Shown: piece after piece, positions 53,921 to 62,850 of the stretch
Layout of the letters: each line of letters begins with the position of its first letter
Position numbering within the stretch: the stretch's first letter is position 1
Assembly: GCA_963753815.1 (NCBI GenBank)
Contig: CAVWDU010000003.1
Location: 558,001-622,000, forward strand
Direction of reading: 5' to 3'
Length of the DNA stretch: 64,000 bases
Source of the DNA: CAVWDU01 sp963753815
Lineage (GTDB): Bacteria; Pseudomonadota; Gammaproteobacteria; Pseudomonadales; Halieaceae
Made by a program: the position numbers and the translations under genes
The notes under the pieces: generated by a model
The model's input: the letters and a program-made list of their open reading frames with translations, nothing else
The model's database searches: none
Told to the model about the DNA's origin: nothing

Positions 53921-54279
53921 CAGCGAGGCTCACCGCGCTCGATCTGCACGCCGACGGCGCGGGCGGCGGGCACGGCACCGGGCTTGCTCAGCCGCAACCT
54001 CACCCGGGGGACGCGGAACTCCTCGATCACCAGCGCACACACCGCCTCGGCTAGAGCCTCCAGTAACTCGAACCTGGAAGTGCTGACGAAATCCTCAAGG
54101 CGATTGGCCACGGCGGCGTAATCGAGGGTGTCGGCCACCGCATCGGTCGCCCCCGGGCGGGTGATATCCCAGTCCATTTCGAGGTCGAACACGAGCTGCT
54201 GGCGCACCCGGCGTTCCCAGTCGTATACACCGATGATAGTGTCGATGCGCAACCCGGATATGAATACCGTGTCCGTCAT
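53920..54279 (-). CDS. folB: Dihydroneopterin aldolase/epimerase
   Basis: Converts dihydroneopterin to hydroxymethyl-dihydropterin for folate synthesis. The 119-residue protein has VFISGLRIDTIIGVYDWERRVRQ, including the active-site Glu/Tyr region, and LEALAEAVCALVI followed by the catalytic Lys strand VRLRLSKPGAVPAAR. It overlaps tsaD by 4 bases and folK by one. Immediately downstream folK is the next enzyme of the same pathway. Confidence 0.93.
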   Translation of the reverse strand: MTDTVFISGLRIDTIIGVYDWERRVRQQLVFDLEMDWDITRPGATDAVADTLDYAAVANRLEDFVSTSRFELLEALAEAVCALVIEEFRVPRVRLRLSKPGAVPAARAVGVQIERGEPR

Positions 54280-55322
54280 CCGCTTGCCGCCGGGGGCTGC
54301 AGTGGCGGCAGCTCTTCCATGGGCCAGCGCGGTCTCACGTTCGCCTCCGCGTCATCGCACTGCCCGGCAGCCAGACGCTGGGCGCCGGCATAGGCGATCA
54401 TGGCACCGTTGTCGGTACAGAAAACCGGGGCCGGGTAAAACACCCGGGCGCCCTCCTTCGCCAGTGCTTCCCCAAGCCGCTCCCTGAGTTTGCGATTGGC
54501 GCTGACCCCACCTGCGATCACCAGCGTCTTGAGCTGTTCCTGGGCCAGTGCGCGGCGGCACTTGATCACCAGCGTCTCCACAACCGCCTGTTCGAAGGCA
54601 CAGGCGACGTCGGCGCGATCCTGGTCGGTGAGCCCGCTCTCTTCCCGGCACTGCGCAACCGTGGTGAGCGTGTGGGTCTTCAACCCGCTGAAACTGAAAT
54701 CCAGCCCTGGCCGGTTGACCATGGGACGCGGAAAGTGAAAACGCCCGGGATCGCCACCCTCGGCCAGCCGGGCGATATGCGGCCCGCCCGGATAGGGGAG
54801 GCCCAGCATTTTCGCCGCCTTGTCGAAGGCCTCGCCCGCCGCGTCGTCAACCGACTCGCCGAGCAGGGTGTATTCGCCGATTCCGTCCACCCGCACCAGC
54901 TGCGTGTGCCCCCCTGAAACCAGCAGAGCAACAAAGGGATAAGGCGGGTGCTCGTCTTCCAGCATCGGCGCCAGCAGGTGCCCCTCCATGTGATGGACCC
55001 CCAGTGACGGCACGCCCCAGCCCCAGGCCAGCGCCCGCGCCAGGGTGGCGCCCACCATGAGCGCGCCGACCAGCCCCGGCCCGGCGGTATAGGCGACACC
55101 GTCCAGCTCTCCGGGCTGGCAACCCGCGTCCACGAATACCTGGTCGATGAGGGGCAGCGCCTTGCGGATATGGTCGCGGGAGGCCAACTCGGGCACCACG
55201 CCGCCGTACTCCACGTGAATATCGACTTGGCTGAACAAGCGGTGGGCAAGCAGGCCACGTTCCGTGTGGAACAGGGCGATGCCGGTCTCGTCACAGGACG
55301 TTTCCAGACCCAGGATCAACAT
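54276..55322 (-). CDS. tsaD: tRNA N6-threonylcarbamoyladenosine synthase catalytic subunit
   Basis: With TsaB/TsaE makes t6A37 on ANN-decoding tRNAs. Start at ATG of MLILGLETSCDETGIALF gives 348 residues. Metal-binding HMEGHLLAP (two His), VSGGHTQLVRV, GEAFDKAAKMLGLPYPGGP and AGGVSANRKLRERL are the ASKHA hallmarks. Divergent from rpsU with an AT-poor gap that carries the rpsU promoter. Confidence 0.96.
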   Translation of the reverse strand: MLILGLETSCDETGIALFHTERGLLAHRLFSQVDIHVEYGGVVPELASRDHIRKALPLIDQVFVDAGCQPGELDGVAYTAGPGLVGALMVGATLARALAWGWGVPSLGVHHMEGHLLAPMLEDEHPPYPFVALLVSGGHTQLVRVDGIGEYTLLGESVDDAAGEAFDKAAKMLGLPYPGGPHIARLAEGGDPGRFHFPRPMVNRPGLDFSFSGLKTHTLTTVAQCREESGLTDQDRADVACAFEQAVVETLVIKCRRALAQEQLKTLVIAGGVSANRKLRERLGEALAKEGARVFYPAPVFCTDNGAMIAYAGAQRLAAGQCDDAEANVRPRWPMEELPPLQPPAASG

Positions 55323-55470
55323 GGCTGAGCACCTTGAAGCAGAAGGTGCGGATTCTAATCCACCGGGGTCACGGGAGCCAGCGCCCGAATCCGGCGGGGC
55401 AATGCCCGAGCACGCTCGACTGCCGCCGGGAGACCTGCGGGGGAATGAGGGAACGGCCAGGACCGCAGCT

Positions 55471-55499
55471 TTGCAAAACAGCATAATCCGGTATAGAAT
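55471..55499 (+). promoter_or_regulatory. Candidate promoter of rpsU
   Basis: TTGCAA at 55471-55476 and TAGAAT at 55494-55499 with an exact 17-base spacer lie 75 bases ahead of rpsU. This would drive the rpsU-yqeY-dnaG message. Confidence 0.65.
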
Positions 55500-55574
55500 G
55501 CGCGCCCTTTAATAGGATCACACGCCATCGACCGCAGGATGATGGCATCCATGCAGACAACGGGTAAAGAATTA

Positions 55575-55790
55575 ATGCCTCAGATCAAGGTGAAAGAGAA
55601 CGAGCCGTTCGACGTGGCTTTGCGCCGCTTCAAGCGCTCTTGCGAGAAAGCCGGCGTGCTCGCCGAAGTTCGCAAGCGGGAACACTACGAGAAGCCGACG
55701 ACTGTACGCAAGCGCGCCGCCGCGGCCGCCGTCAAGCGTCACCTCAAGAAGCTCTCACGCGAAAATCGCAAGCGCGTCCGGCTCTATTGA
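55575..55790 (+). CDS. rpsU: 30S ribosomal protein S21
   Basis: A small basic ribosomal protein needed for initiation. The 71 residues (MPQIKVKENEPFDVALRRFK ... RENRKRVRLY) match S21 fully. The frame is open 36 bases upstream, but the ATG at 55575 gives the standard length. First gene of the macromolecular-synthesis group, as in other gammaproteobacteria. Confidence 0.97.
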   Translation: MPQIKVKENEPFDVALRRFKRSCEKAGVLAEVRKREHYEKPTTVRKRAAAAAVKRHLKKLSRENRKRVRLY

Positions 55791-55830
55791 GCCGACCGGC
55801 AACACCCCTCCTCCCCCACGGTAGCTGTTC

Positions 55831-56286
55831 GTGACTGATTCCACCCTCGTCGCCAGTGTGAAAGAGGCGATGAAAGCCGCCATGCGGGCCCGCGACAAGG
55901 AACGCCTCGGCACCATTCGCCTGATCCAGTCTGAGTTCAAGCGGATCGAGGTCGACCAGCGGATCGAGGTCGACGATGCGGCCGCGCTGGCGGTACTGGA
56001 CAAGATGGTCAAGCAGCGCCGCGATTCCGAAAAACAGTACCGGGACGCCGGGCGCGACGACCTCGCCGACAAGGAAGCCCGGGAGATCGACGTACTGCAC
56101 GCGTTTTTGCCGGCACCCCTGACCGATGAAGAGCTGGCGGGCCTGGTCGATGCCGCCGTCTCGGCGAGCGAGGCCACGGGCATGCAGGCCATGGGAGCGG
56201 TGATGGCCACACTGAAACCGCAGGTTCAGGGCCGCGCCGATATGGGTGCCGTCAGCCGACTCGTCAAGGCCCGCCTCAACAGCTGA
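55831..56286 (+). CDS. GatB/YqeY domain protein
   Basis: A 151-residue helical protein related to the tRNA-binding tail of GatB. Opening VASVKEAMKAAMRARDKERLGTIRLI and EIDVLHAFLPAPLTDEEL are typical of YqeY. Role not established; its recurrent place between rpsU and dnaG suggests a link to translation. Start is GTG; its end is 52 bases from the dnaG ATG. Confidence 0.9.
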   Translation: MTDSTLVASVKEAMKAAMRARDKERLGTIRLIQSEFKRIEVDQRIEVDDAAALAVLDKMVKQRRDSEKQYRDAGRDDLADKEAREIDVLHAFLPAPLTDEELAGLVDAAVSASEATGMQAMGAVMATLKPQVQGRADMGAVSRLVKARLNS

Positions 56287-56338
56287 CCCCGCGCGCCCTC
56301 CCACCGCCCCTGGGCGACAACGCTGCTACACTCGATCC

Positions 56339-58219
56339 ATGGCCGGACGCATCCCCCAAGCCTTTCTCGATGACCTGCTCGACCGGGTCGATATTGTCGA
56401 GGTCGTAGACCGGCGGGTAAAACTCAAGAAAGCCGGCAGAAACTACACCGCCCGCTGCCCCTTCCACGACGAGAAAACCCCCTCCTTCAGCGTCAATCCG
56501 GAGAAACAGTTTTTCTACTGTTTCGGCTGCGGCGCCGGGGGCAATGCCCTCGGGTTTCTCATGGATTACGAGAACATCGAGTTTCCCGAGGCCGTGGAAT
56601 CGCTGGCCGAAAGCGTCGGGCTGACTGTCCCTCGGGAAGATAGCCGGGACGGCCGCTCCGGCGCGGGCAACGGCAGTGAAAACCGCCAGCTCTACGCCCT
56701 CCTCGAGGAAGTCGCCGCCTACTACAGTCAGCAGCTGCGCCACCACTCGCGCGCCGCAACCGCGGTGGACTACCTCAAGGGACGGGGGCTGACGGGCAGG
56801 CTCGCCGCCGATTTCGGCCTCGGCTTTGCGCCGCCGGGCTGGGATAACCTGCTGGAGGCGCTCGGCACCGATGATCTCCGGCGCCAGCAGCTGGAGGCTG
56901 CCGGCATGCTGGTGCGCGATGATGCCGGCCGGGTCTACGACCGATTCCGCAACCGGATCATGTTCCCGATTCACGACCAGAAAGGCCGGCTGATCGCCTT
57001 TGGCGGGCGGGTGCTCGGCGACGACAAGCCCAAGTACCTGAACTCGCCGGAGACACCCATTTTCCAGAAAGGCCGAGAGCTCTACGGCCTCTACCAGGCC
57101 CGCAAGCACAATCGCAAGCTGGACCGCATCCTGGTGGTGGAAGGGTACATGGATGTCATCGCCCTCGCCCAGCACGGACTGCGCAACGCCACCGCCACGC
57201 TGGGCACCGCCACCAGCCCGACCCACCTGCAGCGCCTGTACCGCATGGCGCCGGAAGTGGTGTTCTGCTTTGATGGCGACGAGGCGGGCCGCAAGGCGGC
57301 GTTTCGCGCGATGGAAGCGACACTGCCCTGCCTGGAAGACGGCCGCCAGGCGCGCTTCCTGTTCCTGCCCGAGGGCGAGGACCCGGACACCAGCGTACGG
57401 GCAGGCGGCGCAGACCGCTTCAACGAGTTGATCGCCGACGCGGCGCCGCTGGAGGTCTTCCTCTTCGACGCCCATGCCGAGGGCGTAGACCTGTCGACCA
57501 TGGAGGGGCGCGCCCGCCTGAGCCAGCGGGTGCTGCCGCACATCCGGCAACTGCCGGAGGGTGTATACCGGCAGTTGATGATGCAGGCGCTGGCGGAGCG
57601 GACCGGTCTGGAGCTCGCCAGCCTGCACCAGCTGCAGGCGAACGCTCCGGCGAAACACGAGCCGGGCCGGGCGCAAAAGGCGCAGGCAGCGGACCGCCCG
57701 GCGCCCCGAACCCCTGGTGCACCCGCCGCTGCGGAAACTACCCGGGATAGCGAGCAGCCCGCCGCTGTTGAACGGAAGGAGGCCTCGAGCCTGGTGCAGT
57801 CTGCCCTCGCCCTGCTGCTGCACCGGCCCGATGTGGCTTCACTCACCAGTCCACGCGAACTGACGCAACTCGAGGGCGCCGATATCGAGCTGCTGCGCGA
57901 GCTGGTGGAACTGCTGCACCGTCGGCCCGATACCAACACCGCGATGCTGCTGGGACACTGGTATGGCACACCGGGCGGAGCGCTGCTCGCAAGGCTGGCG
58001 AGCCAGGAACGACTGATTCCGCGCGAGGGTATCGAGCAGCAGTTCATGGACACACTGCTGGCACTGAAACAACTGCCGGAGCGCGCGAAGTTGGCTGCCC
58101 AGGTCGACAAACTCAGAGTCATTAACTACGCTGAGTTGAGTGATATGCAAAAGCAGGAACTGCGTGAGCTTCTGCTGAGAAAGCAGGAACTGGACCAGCA
58201 GCGCAGCGCCCGGGACTGA
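56339..58219 (+). CDS. dnaG: DNA primase
   Basis: Makes RNA primers at the replication fork. The 626-residue protein has the zinc-ribbon CPFHDEKTPSFSV ... FYCFGCGAGG, the RNA polymerase core, the TOPRIM VVEGYMDVIALAQHG and CFDGDEAG metal site, and a DnaB-interacting C-terminal domain after a low-complexity linker (about 455-505). The chosen ATG gives MAGRIPQAFLDDLL, the normal start; the frame is open upstream. Confidence 0.96.
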   Translation: MAGRIPQAFLDDLLDRVDIVEVVDRRVKLKKAGRNYTARCPFHDEKTPSFSVNPEKQFFYCFGCGAGGNALGFLMDYENIEFPEAVESLAESVGLTVPREDSRDGRSGAGNGSENRQLYALLEEVAAYYSQQLRHHSRAATAVDYLKGRGLTGRLAADFGLGFAPPGWDNLLEALGTDDLRRQQLEAAGMLVRDDAGRVYDRFRNRIMFPIHDQKGRLIAFGGRVLGDDKPKYLNSPETPIFQKGRELYGLYQARKHNRKLDRILVVEGYMDVIALAQHGLRNATATLGTATSPTHLQRLYRMAPEVVFCFDGDEAGRKAAFRAMEATLPCLEDGRQARFLFLPEGEDPDTSVRAGGADRFNELIADAAPLEVFLFDAHAEGVDLSTMEGRARLSQRVLPHIRQLPEGVYRQLMMQALAERTGLELASLHQLQANAPAKHEPGRAQKAQAADRPAPRTPGAPAAAETTRDSEQPAAVERKEASSLVQSALALLLHRPDVASLTSPRELTQLEGADIELLRELVELLHRRPDTNTAMLLGHWYGTPGGALLARLASQERLIPREGIEQQFMDTLLALKQLPERAKLAAQVDKLRVINYAELSDMQKQELRELLLRKQELDQQRSARD

Positions 58220-58647
58220 CGCCGGCACCGGGCTTCGGCTGGCCGGCACAGGCGCTCTAAGCTCCTGCTTGAGCTTATGGAGCAGCACAAAGAGCAGCGC
58301 AAAGAGAAGCGCAACGATATTCATTGACGGCTCGAGACACCGGGCCGAGTGAAGTGCTCGTGCGGGGCGTTGCAGCGGCGCGCAACGGCCGGCCCGGGGT
58401 TCTGGTGAGTGCTCGTGGCCGGTCCCGTAAAGACGGAGCCTTGAGAAAGGCAGGCGCCGCCCCCATATCACGATAACGGCCACAGGCTGGATATGCGGGA
58501 AAATGCAGGAAACTGCCGGGAAAAGCGGCACCAGGCCCGCGAAAATTTCCCGAAAATTGATTGTCCGTTTCGCTGGCCTGGCGCCGCCAGAGTCACTATA
58601 ATTGCCGGCTGCTTTTTTTTTGAAATTCTGTCAAAGGTCTCCAGTGA
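58220..58647. other. dnaG-rpoD intergenic region
   Basis: This 428-base gap contains a perfect small hairpin TAAGCTC/GAGCTTA (58258-58277), a GCCGGC pair just after dnaG, and a TATAAT box at 58597-58602 (the probable rpoD -10; its -35 is weak). A minus-strand frame beginning with a hydrophobic MNIVALLFALLF stretch runs on antisense into dnaG and is not credible as a gene. Nothing else recognisable. Confidence 0.6.
58597..58602 (+). promoter_or_regulatory. Candidate -10 of rpoD promoter
   Basis: Perfect TATAAT 46 bases before the rpoD start. At 17-18 bases upstream only a weak -35 (TGGCCT) is found, so strength and exact use are uncertain. Confidence 0.4.
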
Positions 58648-60462
<1,815 letters not shown>

Positions 60463-60471
60463 AAGCATAGC

Positions 60472-60505
60472 GCCCGCCAGGCTGTGCCTGCGCGGGCTTA
60501 TTCTT
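60472..60505 (+). terminator. Candidate intrinsic terminator of rpoD
   Basis: A GC-rich stem, GCCCGC-AGGC against GCCT-GCGGGC with one bulge (60472-60497), is followed by TTATTCTTT. It lies between rpoD and the tRNA, whose -10 overlaps its T-run. Confidence 0.65.
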
Positions 60506-60511
60506 TATAAT
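60506..60511 (+). promoter_or_regulatory. Candidate -10 of the tRNA-Ile2 promoter
   Basis: TATAAT 18 bases before the first tRNA base, overlapping the terminator T-run; no strong -35. It may let the tRNA be transcribed separately from rpoD. Confidence 0.45.
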
Positions 60512-60529
60512 CGCCCGGCACTTTTTCGG

Positions 60530-60606
60530 GGGCCCATAGCTCAGTTGGTTAGAGCATCCGACTCATAATCGGCAGGTCGAAGGTTCAAGTCCTTCTGGGC
60601 CCACCA
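60530..60606 (+). tRNA. tRNA-Ile2 (CAT, lysidine-modified expected)
   Basis: A 77-base tRNA with encoded CCA. The 7-bp acceptor stem GGGCCCA pairs with TGGGCCC; D-loop TTGGTTAGA; anticodon loop CTCATAA; T-arm GAAGG TTCAAGT CCTTC. The anticodon CAT alone would read as Met, but the sequence resembles tRNA-Ile2 (anticodon C34 changed to lysidine by TilS) and its place after rpoD matches ileX/Ile2 genes in Pseudomonas and E. coli. Elongator tRNA-Met is the less likely alternative. Confidence 0.9.
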
Positions 60607-60637
60607 TTTTTGATATATTTCATAGACTTATAAATCC

Positions 60638-60692
60638 TTAGAGCATCCGACTATTCTTGGAGGATGTGTCGCATCTGCAGGTTCATAGTCGG
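60638..60692. repeat. tRNA-derived fragment and inverted repeat downstream of tRNA-Ile2
   Basis: TTAGAGCATCCGACT at 60638-60652 is an exact copy of tRNA positions 60549-60563 (end of D-arm to anticodon stem). CCGACTAT at 60647-60654 and ATAGTCGG at 60685-60692 form an 8-bp inverted repeat. This looks like a scar of integration or a partial tRNA copy at the edge of the accessory tail. Confidence 0.6.
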
Positions 60693-60709
60693 AGGGTTGA
60701 GGGCTGCCT

Positions 60710-61246
60710 TCAAGCTCCCTTGAACCACTCCTCGAATTCCTTCGTGCTCATGTGCTCAGCTAACGCTTTGCGACCTCGACTGAGCTCCTCTGCAAGACCG
60801 CGAAGGTATTCAATTGCGGTGGTGAGCTTGTCCTCCTGCAGGTTCAGGCGATTAGAAGCGGCCATCCAACTTTCGAAAGATACAGTATCGATATCTGTAA
60901 GAAAGTGATGAACCAGGTGGTTGCGCTCCTCTACTAAGCCTTCTATTTGGGACCTTCGTTCCTCTTCAATCTCCACATCAACCCTGAACTCGAAGTGAGC
61001 TTCGCTGAGGTTTTCCGGAGGAGGAGCCGGATTGGAACCAGATAGGAATTCTCCAACATTCATCCCAAGGGTGCTTTTTGAGACCGGTTGCTTCCGTTTT
61101 TCGAATTTCGACAACAACTGAGTGTGGTAAGCCGAAATCGTACCATGGGAGACCAGGTATTTTAGTAGCACCTCCATCTGCTGGAACAACAGTAGATTGC
61201 GGCCTACTTTGTAGGTCACCTCCTTTTGCAACTCCTGGAGATCCAC
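60710..61246 (-). CDS. HEPN-like all-helical protein
   Basis: A 178-residue, predicted helical protein of lower GC than the genes before it. The segment VEERNHLVHHFL has R108-N109-x3-H113, the Rx4-6H pattern of HEPN ribonuclease domains. HEPN proteins often act as RNA-cleaving toxins or phage-defence effectors, usually with a nucleotidyltransferase partner; none is seen beside it. The opening MDLQELQKEVTYKVGRNLLL is highly helical. It reads towards the tRNA. Assignment rests on one motif and predicted helix content. Confidence 0.5.
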   Translation of the reverse strand: MDLQELQKEVTYKVGRNLLLFQQMEVLLKYLVSHGTISAYHTQLLSKFEKRKQPVSKSTLGMNVGEFLSGSNPAPPPENLSEAHFEFRVDVEIEEERRSQIEGLVEERNHLVHHFLTDIDTVSFESWMAASNRLNLQEDKLTTAIEYLRGLAEELSRGRKALAEHMSTKEFEEWFKGA

Positions 61247-61902
61247 TTAAAACCCTTCTTCGCTGATTGTCACTGGGCGTTTCAGCTTACACATTGCAAT
61301 TCTGACGAGCGACTGCAATTTTCCCGAGCGAGGGAGCCGCCCGCAAAACGAAGGCGCTGATTAACATGCTGCATTCCCTTCAAATAATTATCTGACCAAT
61401 CCATCATCCAGAAATCCGGAAACAACTGCCCCACTGGCTATTACAAATCAGGAGATTACTGCAAGCAGTACAGCGGGACAAACAGCAGGCGATTACCCAG
61501 GGTAGTGGTGAGAATTGCCCTGCAGGATGGCACTGGTCCGGGGAGTACTGTGTAGAAAATCGACGGTGACCTGTCTCCGGAAATGCACGAACAACCTGTC
61601 GCTCCTGACGTACCCGTCGCCATATTGACACCCTGGATCCCTTGCGGGGCATGGCTGTTCGTCGGGTTCGTCGTGTATGTCGGGTCGATCTATGGATTAC
61701 AGACCCTCCCACTCCCGCATTTCTCAGTCGATCCTCAATCTTATAATCTCGCCAGACCCCAATAAGCCGCTGGGTTGCCCAGATAGCAAAGTGGATGAAA
61801 GCGGCGCGGCAGATTCGTGTTTTTCTGTTCAAACTCAAAATATGCTGTGATTTGAAGCCTGCTGAGATATACCATATCTGACCAAATCCTTGACAACAAT
61901 GA
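61247..61902. other. Low-GC region with broken coding remnants
   Basis: A stretch of about 650 bases between the HEPN-like gene and the nuclease region without an intact gene. It holds the Cys-rich repeat remnant described below and a + strand 60-codon frame (61583-61765) of unclear nature. A minus-strand frame of 256 codons (61404-62174) overlaps both plus-strand remnants and has an implausible composition. Confidence 0.5.
61388..61570 (+). pseudogene. Frameshifted remnant of a Cys-rich repeat protein
   Basis: Two plus-strand frames encode two copies of the same unit: QSIIQKSGNNCPTGYYKSGDYC (first) and QAITQGSGENCPAGWHWSGEYC (second, in another frame), each followed by a short tail. The pattern Q-x-I-x-Q-x-S-G-x-N-C-P-x-G-Y/W-x-x-S-G-x-Y-C repeats about 40 residues apart, so one protein was probably broken by a frameshift between them near 61,490. 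A stop lies just before the first copy (61385), so the N-terminus is missing. Similar Cys-rich tails occur on secreted proteins. Confidence 0.55.
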
Positions 61903-62217
61903 TTTTCAGTAACGAACCATGGCAAGCATACTCCGGGACCAAGCCCACGCTTCTCCCTGCCCACAATCCTTCTGGTTCTTTTTATAGGGTTCAGTGTCGC
62001 GCAGTACATCAGTAGCAGCGAGGTCACCTGGATAACCAACTCCTTCCGCTGGATCGACAATACCAGCGCTGGACTTATCAAGAATCCCCAGGCAGCCCTC
62101 CGAGAAACCCGCGACCAGGTTGCCGCTCTTGTTAAACAATCCATAAACAAGCTCAATCGGGGAATCTCGGCCACAGGAGCACGGATAACTGGAGCCAGTT
62201 CTATCCGCCGATCTTGA
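61903..62217 (+). pseudogene. Membrane-anchor fragment without start, ahead of the nuclease
   Basis: An open stretch between two stops encodes a coherent protein piece: RFSLPTILLVLFIGFSVAQY (a membrane or signal helix), then ITNSFRWIDNTSAGLIKNPQ and a helical region ending ISATGARITGASSIRRS. There is no usable start codon in frame. The frame ends 14 bases before the nuclease start, in a different frame, so the two look like one gene split by a frameshift. Alternatively, this is unrelated debris. Confidence 0.45.
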
Positions 62218-62230
62218 TCTGTCCGGCACA

Positions 62231-62626
62231 GTGGTAAAAGTCACTGATGGCGACACAATCACAATACTGGATTCAAATAACACTCAGCACAAGATTCGAC
62301 TACATGGCATCGATACCCCGGAATTCAAGCAACCTTTCGGACGCGCAGCCAGAAATGTCATGGCTCAGTTGGTAGCCGGGAAAACTGTAGGTATCGAGGT
62401 GAAGGATACTGACCGCTTCGGGCGCACTGTTGGCGTAGTCTATGTAGAAGGCTCGAATGCCAACCTTGATATTGTCCGACAGGGGTATGCTTGGTGGTCT
62501 CGCCAATACGCCAGATTTGATACTGATTTTGAGCAGGCGGAGGCAGCAGCACGCGAAGGTGGTCTTGGGTTATGGGCAGAGTCAAACCCGATCCCTCCTT
62601 GGGACTGGCGCAGAGGGTCACGGTAG
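62231..62626 (+). CDS. Thermonuclease (SNase-like) domain protein, N-terminally incomplete
   Basis: A micrococcal-nuclease-type domain of 131 residues cutting DNA or RNA with Ca2+. The catalytic set is complete: D6/D8/T9 in VTDGDT, R23 and E31 in IRLHGIDTPEF, and R65 in DRFGRTVGVVYVEG. It ends LWAESNPIPPWDWRRGSR, the usual C-terminus. The gene starts at GTG directly in the first strand and lacks the signal peptide typical of these secreted enzymes; in-frame codons continue upstream 14 residues to a stop. The missing export signal probably lies in the frame-shifted fragment upstream. Confidence 0.75.
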   Translation: MVKVTDGDTITILDSNNTQHKIRLHGIDTPEFKQPFGRAARNVMAQLVAGKTVGIEVKDTDRFGRTVGVVYVEGSNANLDIVRQGYAWWSRQYARFDTDFEQAEAAAREGGLGLWAESNPIPPWDWRRGSR

Positions 62627-62740
62627 CTGGTGGATACGGGTAGGCCACGACAGACGGCGCCTCCACTAATGCGATTGACACTACAGGTCCTCCAGGCCTC
62701 AGACGACGATGAGGCAGAGGAGGCCATGTCCGGAATTCTT

Positions 62741-62807
62741 GGTGACAGTTCACCCATTTGTTCCCTGAAGTTACGGATACCCCTCCAGAAATAGGTGAAC
62801 TGTCACC
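62741..62807. repeat. Perfect 14-base inverted repeat (mobile-element scar)
   Basis: GGTGACAGTTCACC (62741-62754) and GGTGAACTGTCACC (62794-62807) are exact reverse complements, 39 bases apart; similarity extends a few bases (CATT/TATT side). From memory, this motif recurs downstream of REP-associated Y1 transposase genes in gammaproteobacteria, but no transposase is present. Confidence 0.6.
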
Positions 62808-62850
62808 ATTATCGGTACCGCTTAGAAAAGAGGGATGACTTGTCTATGGT

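Noticed and set aside
57839..58531. Minus-strand frame with hydrophobic start (MNIVALLFALLF) after dnaG
   Set aside because: Most of it is antisense to the dnaG C-terminal region; no ribosome site and no homologue recognised.
61404..62174. Minus-strand open frame of 256 codons
   Set aside because: Composition is unlike a real protein, and it is antisense to the plus-strand Cys-rich and membrane-anchor fragments.
61906..62283. Minus-strand open frame of 125 codons overlapping the nuclease
   Set aside because: It is antisense to the clear nuclease start and membrane fragment, with no recognisable domain.
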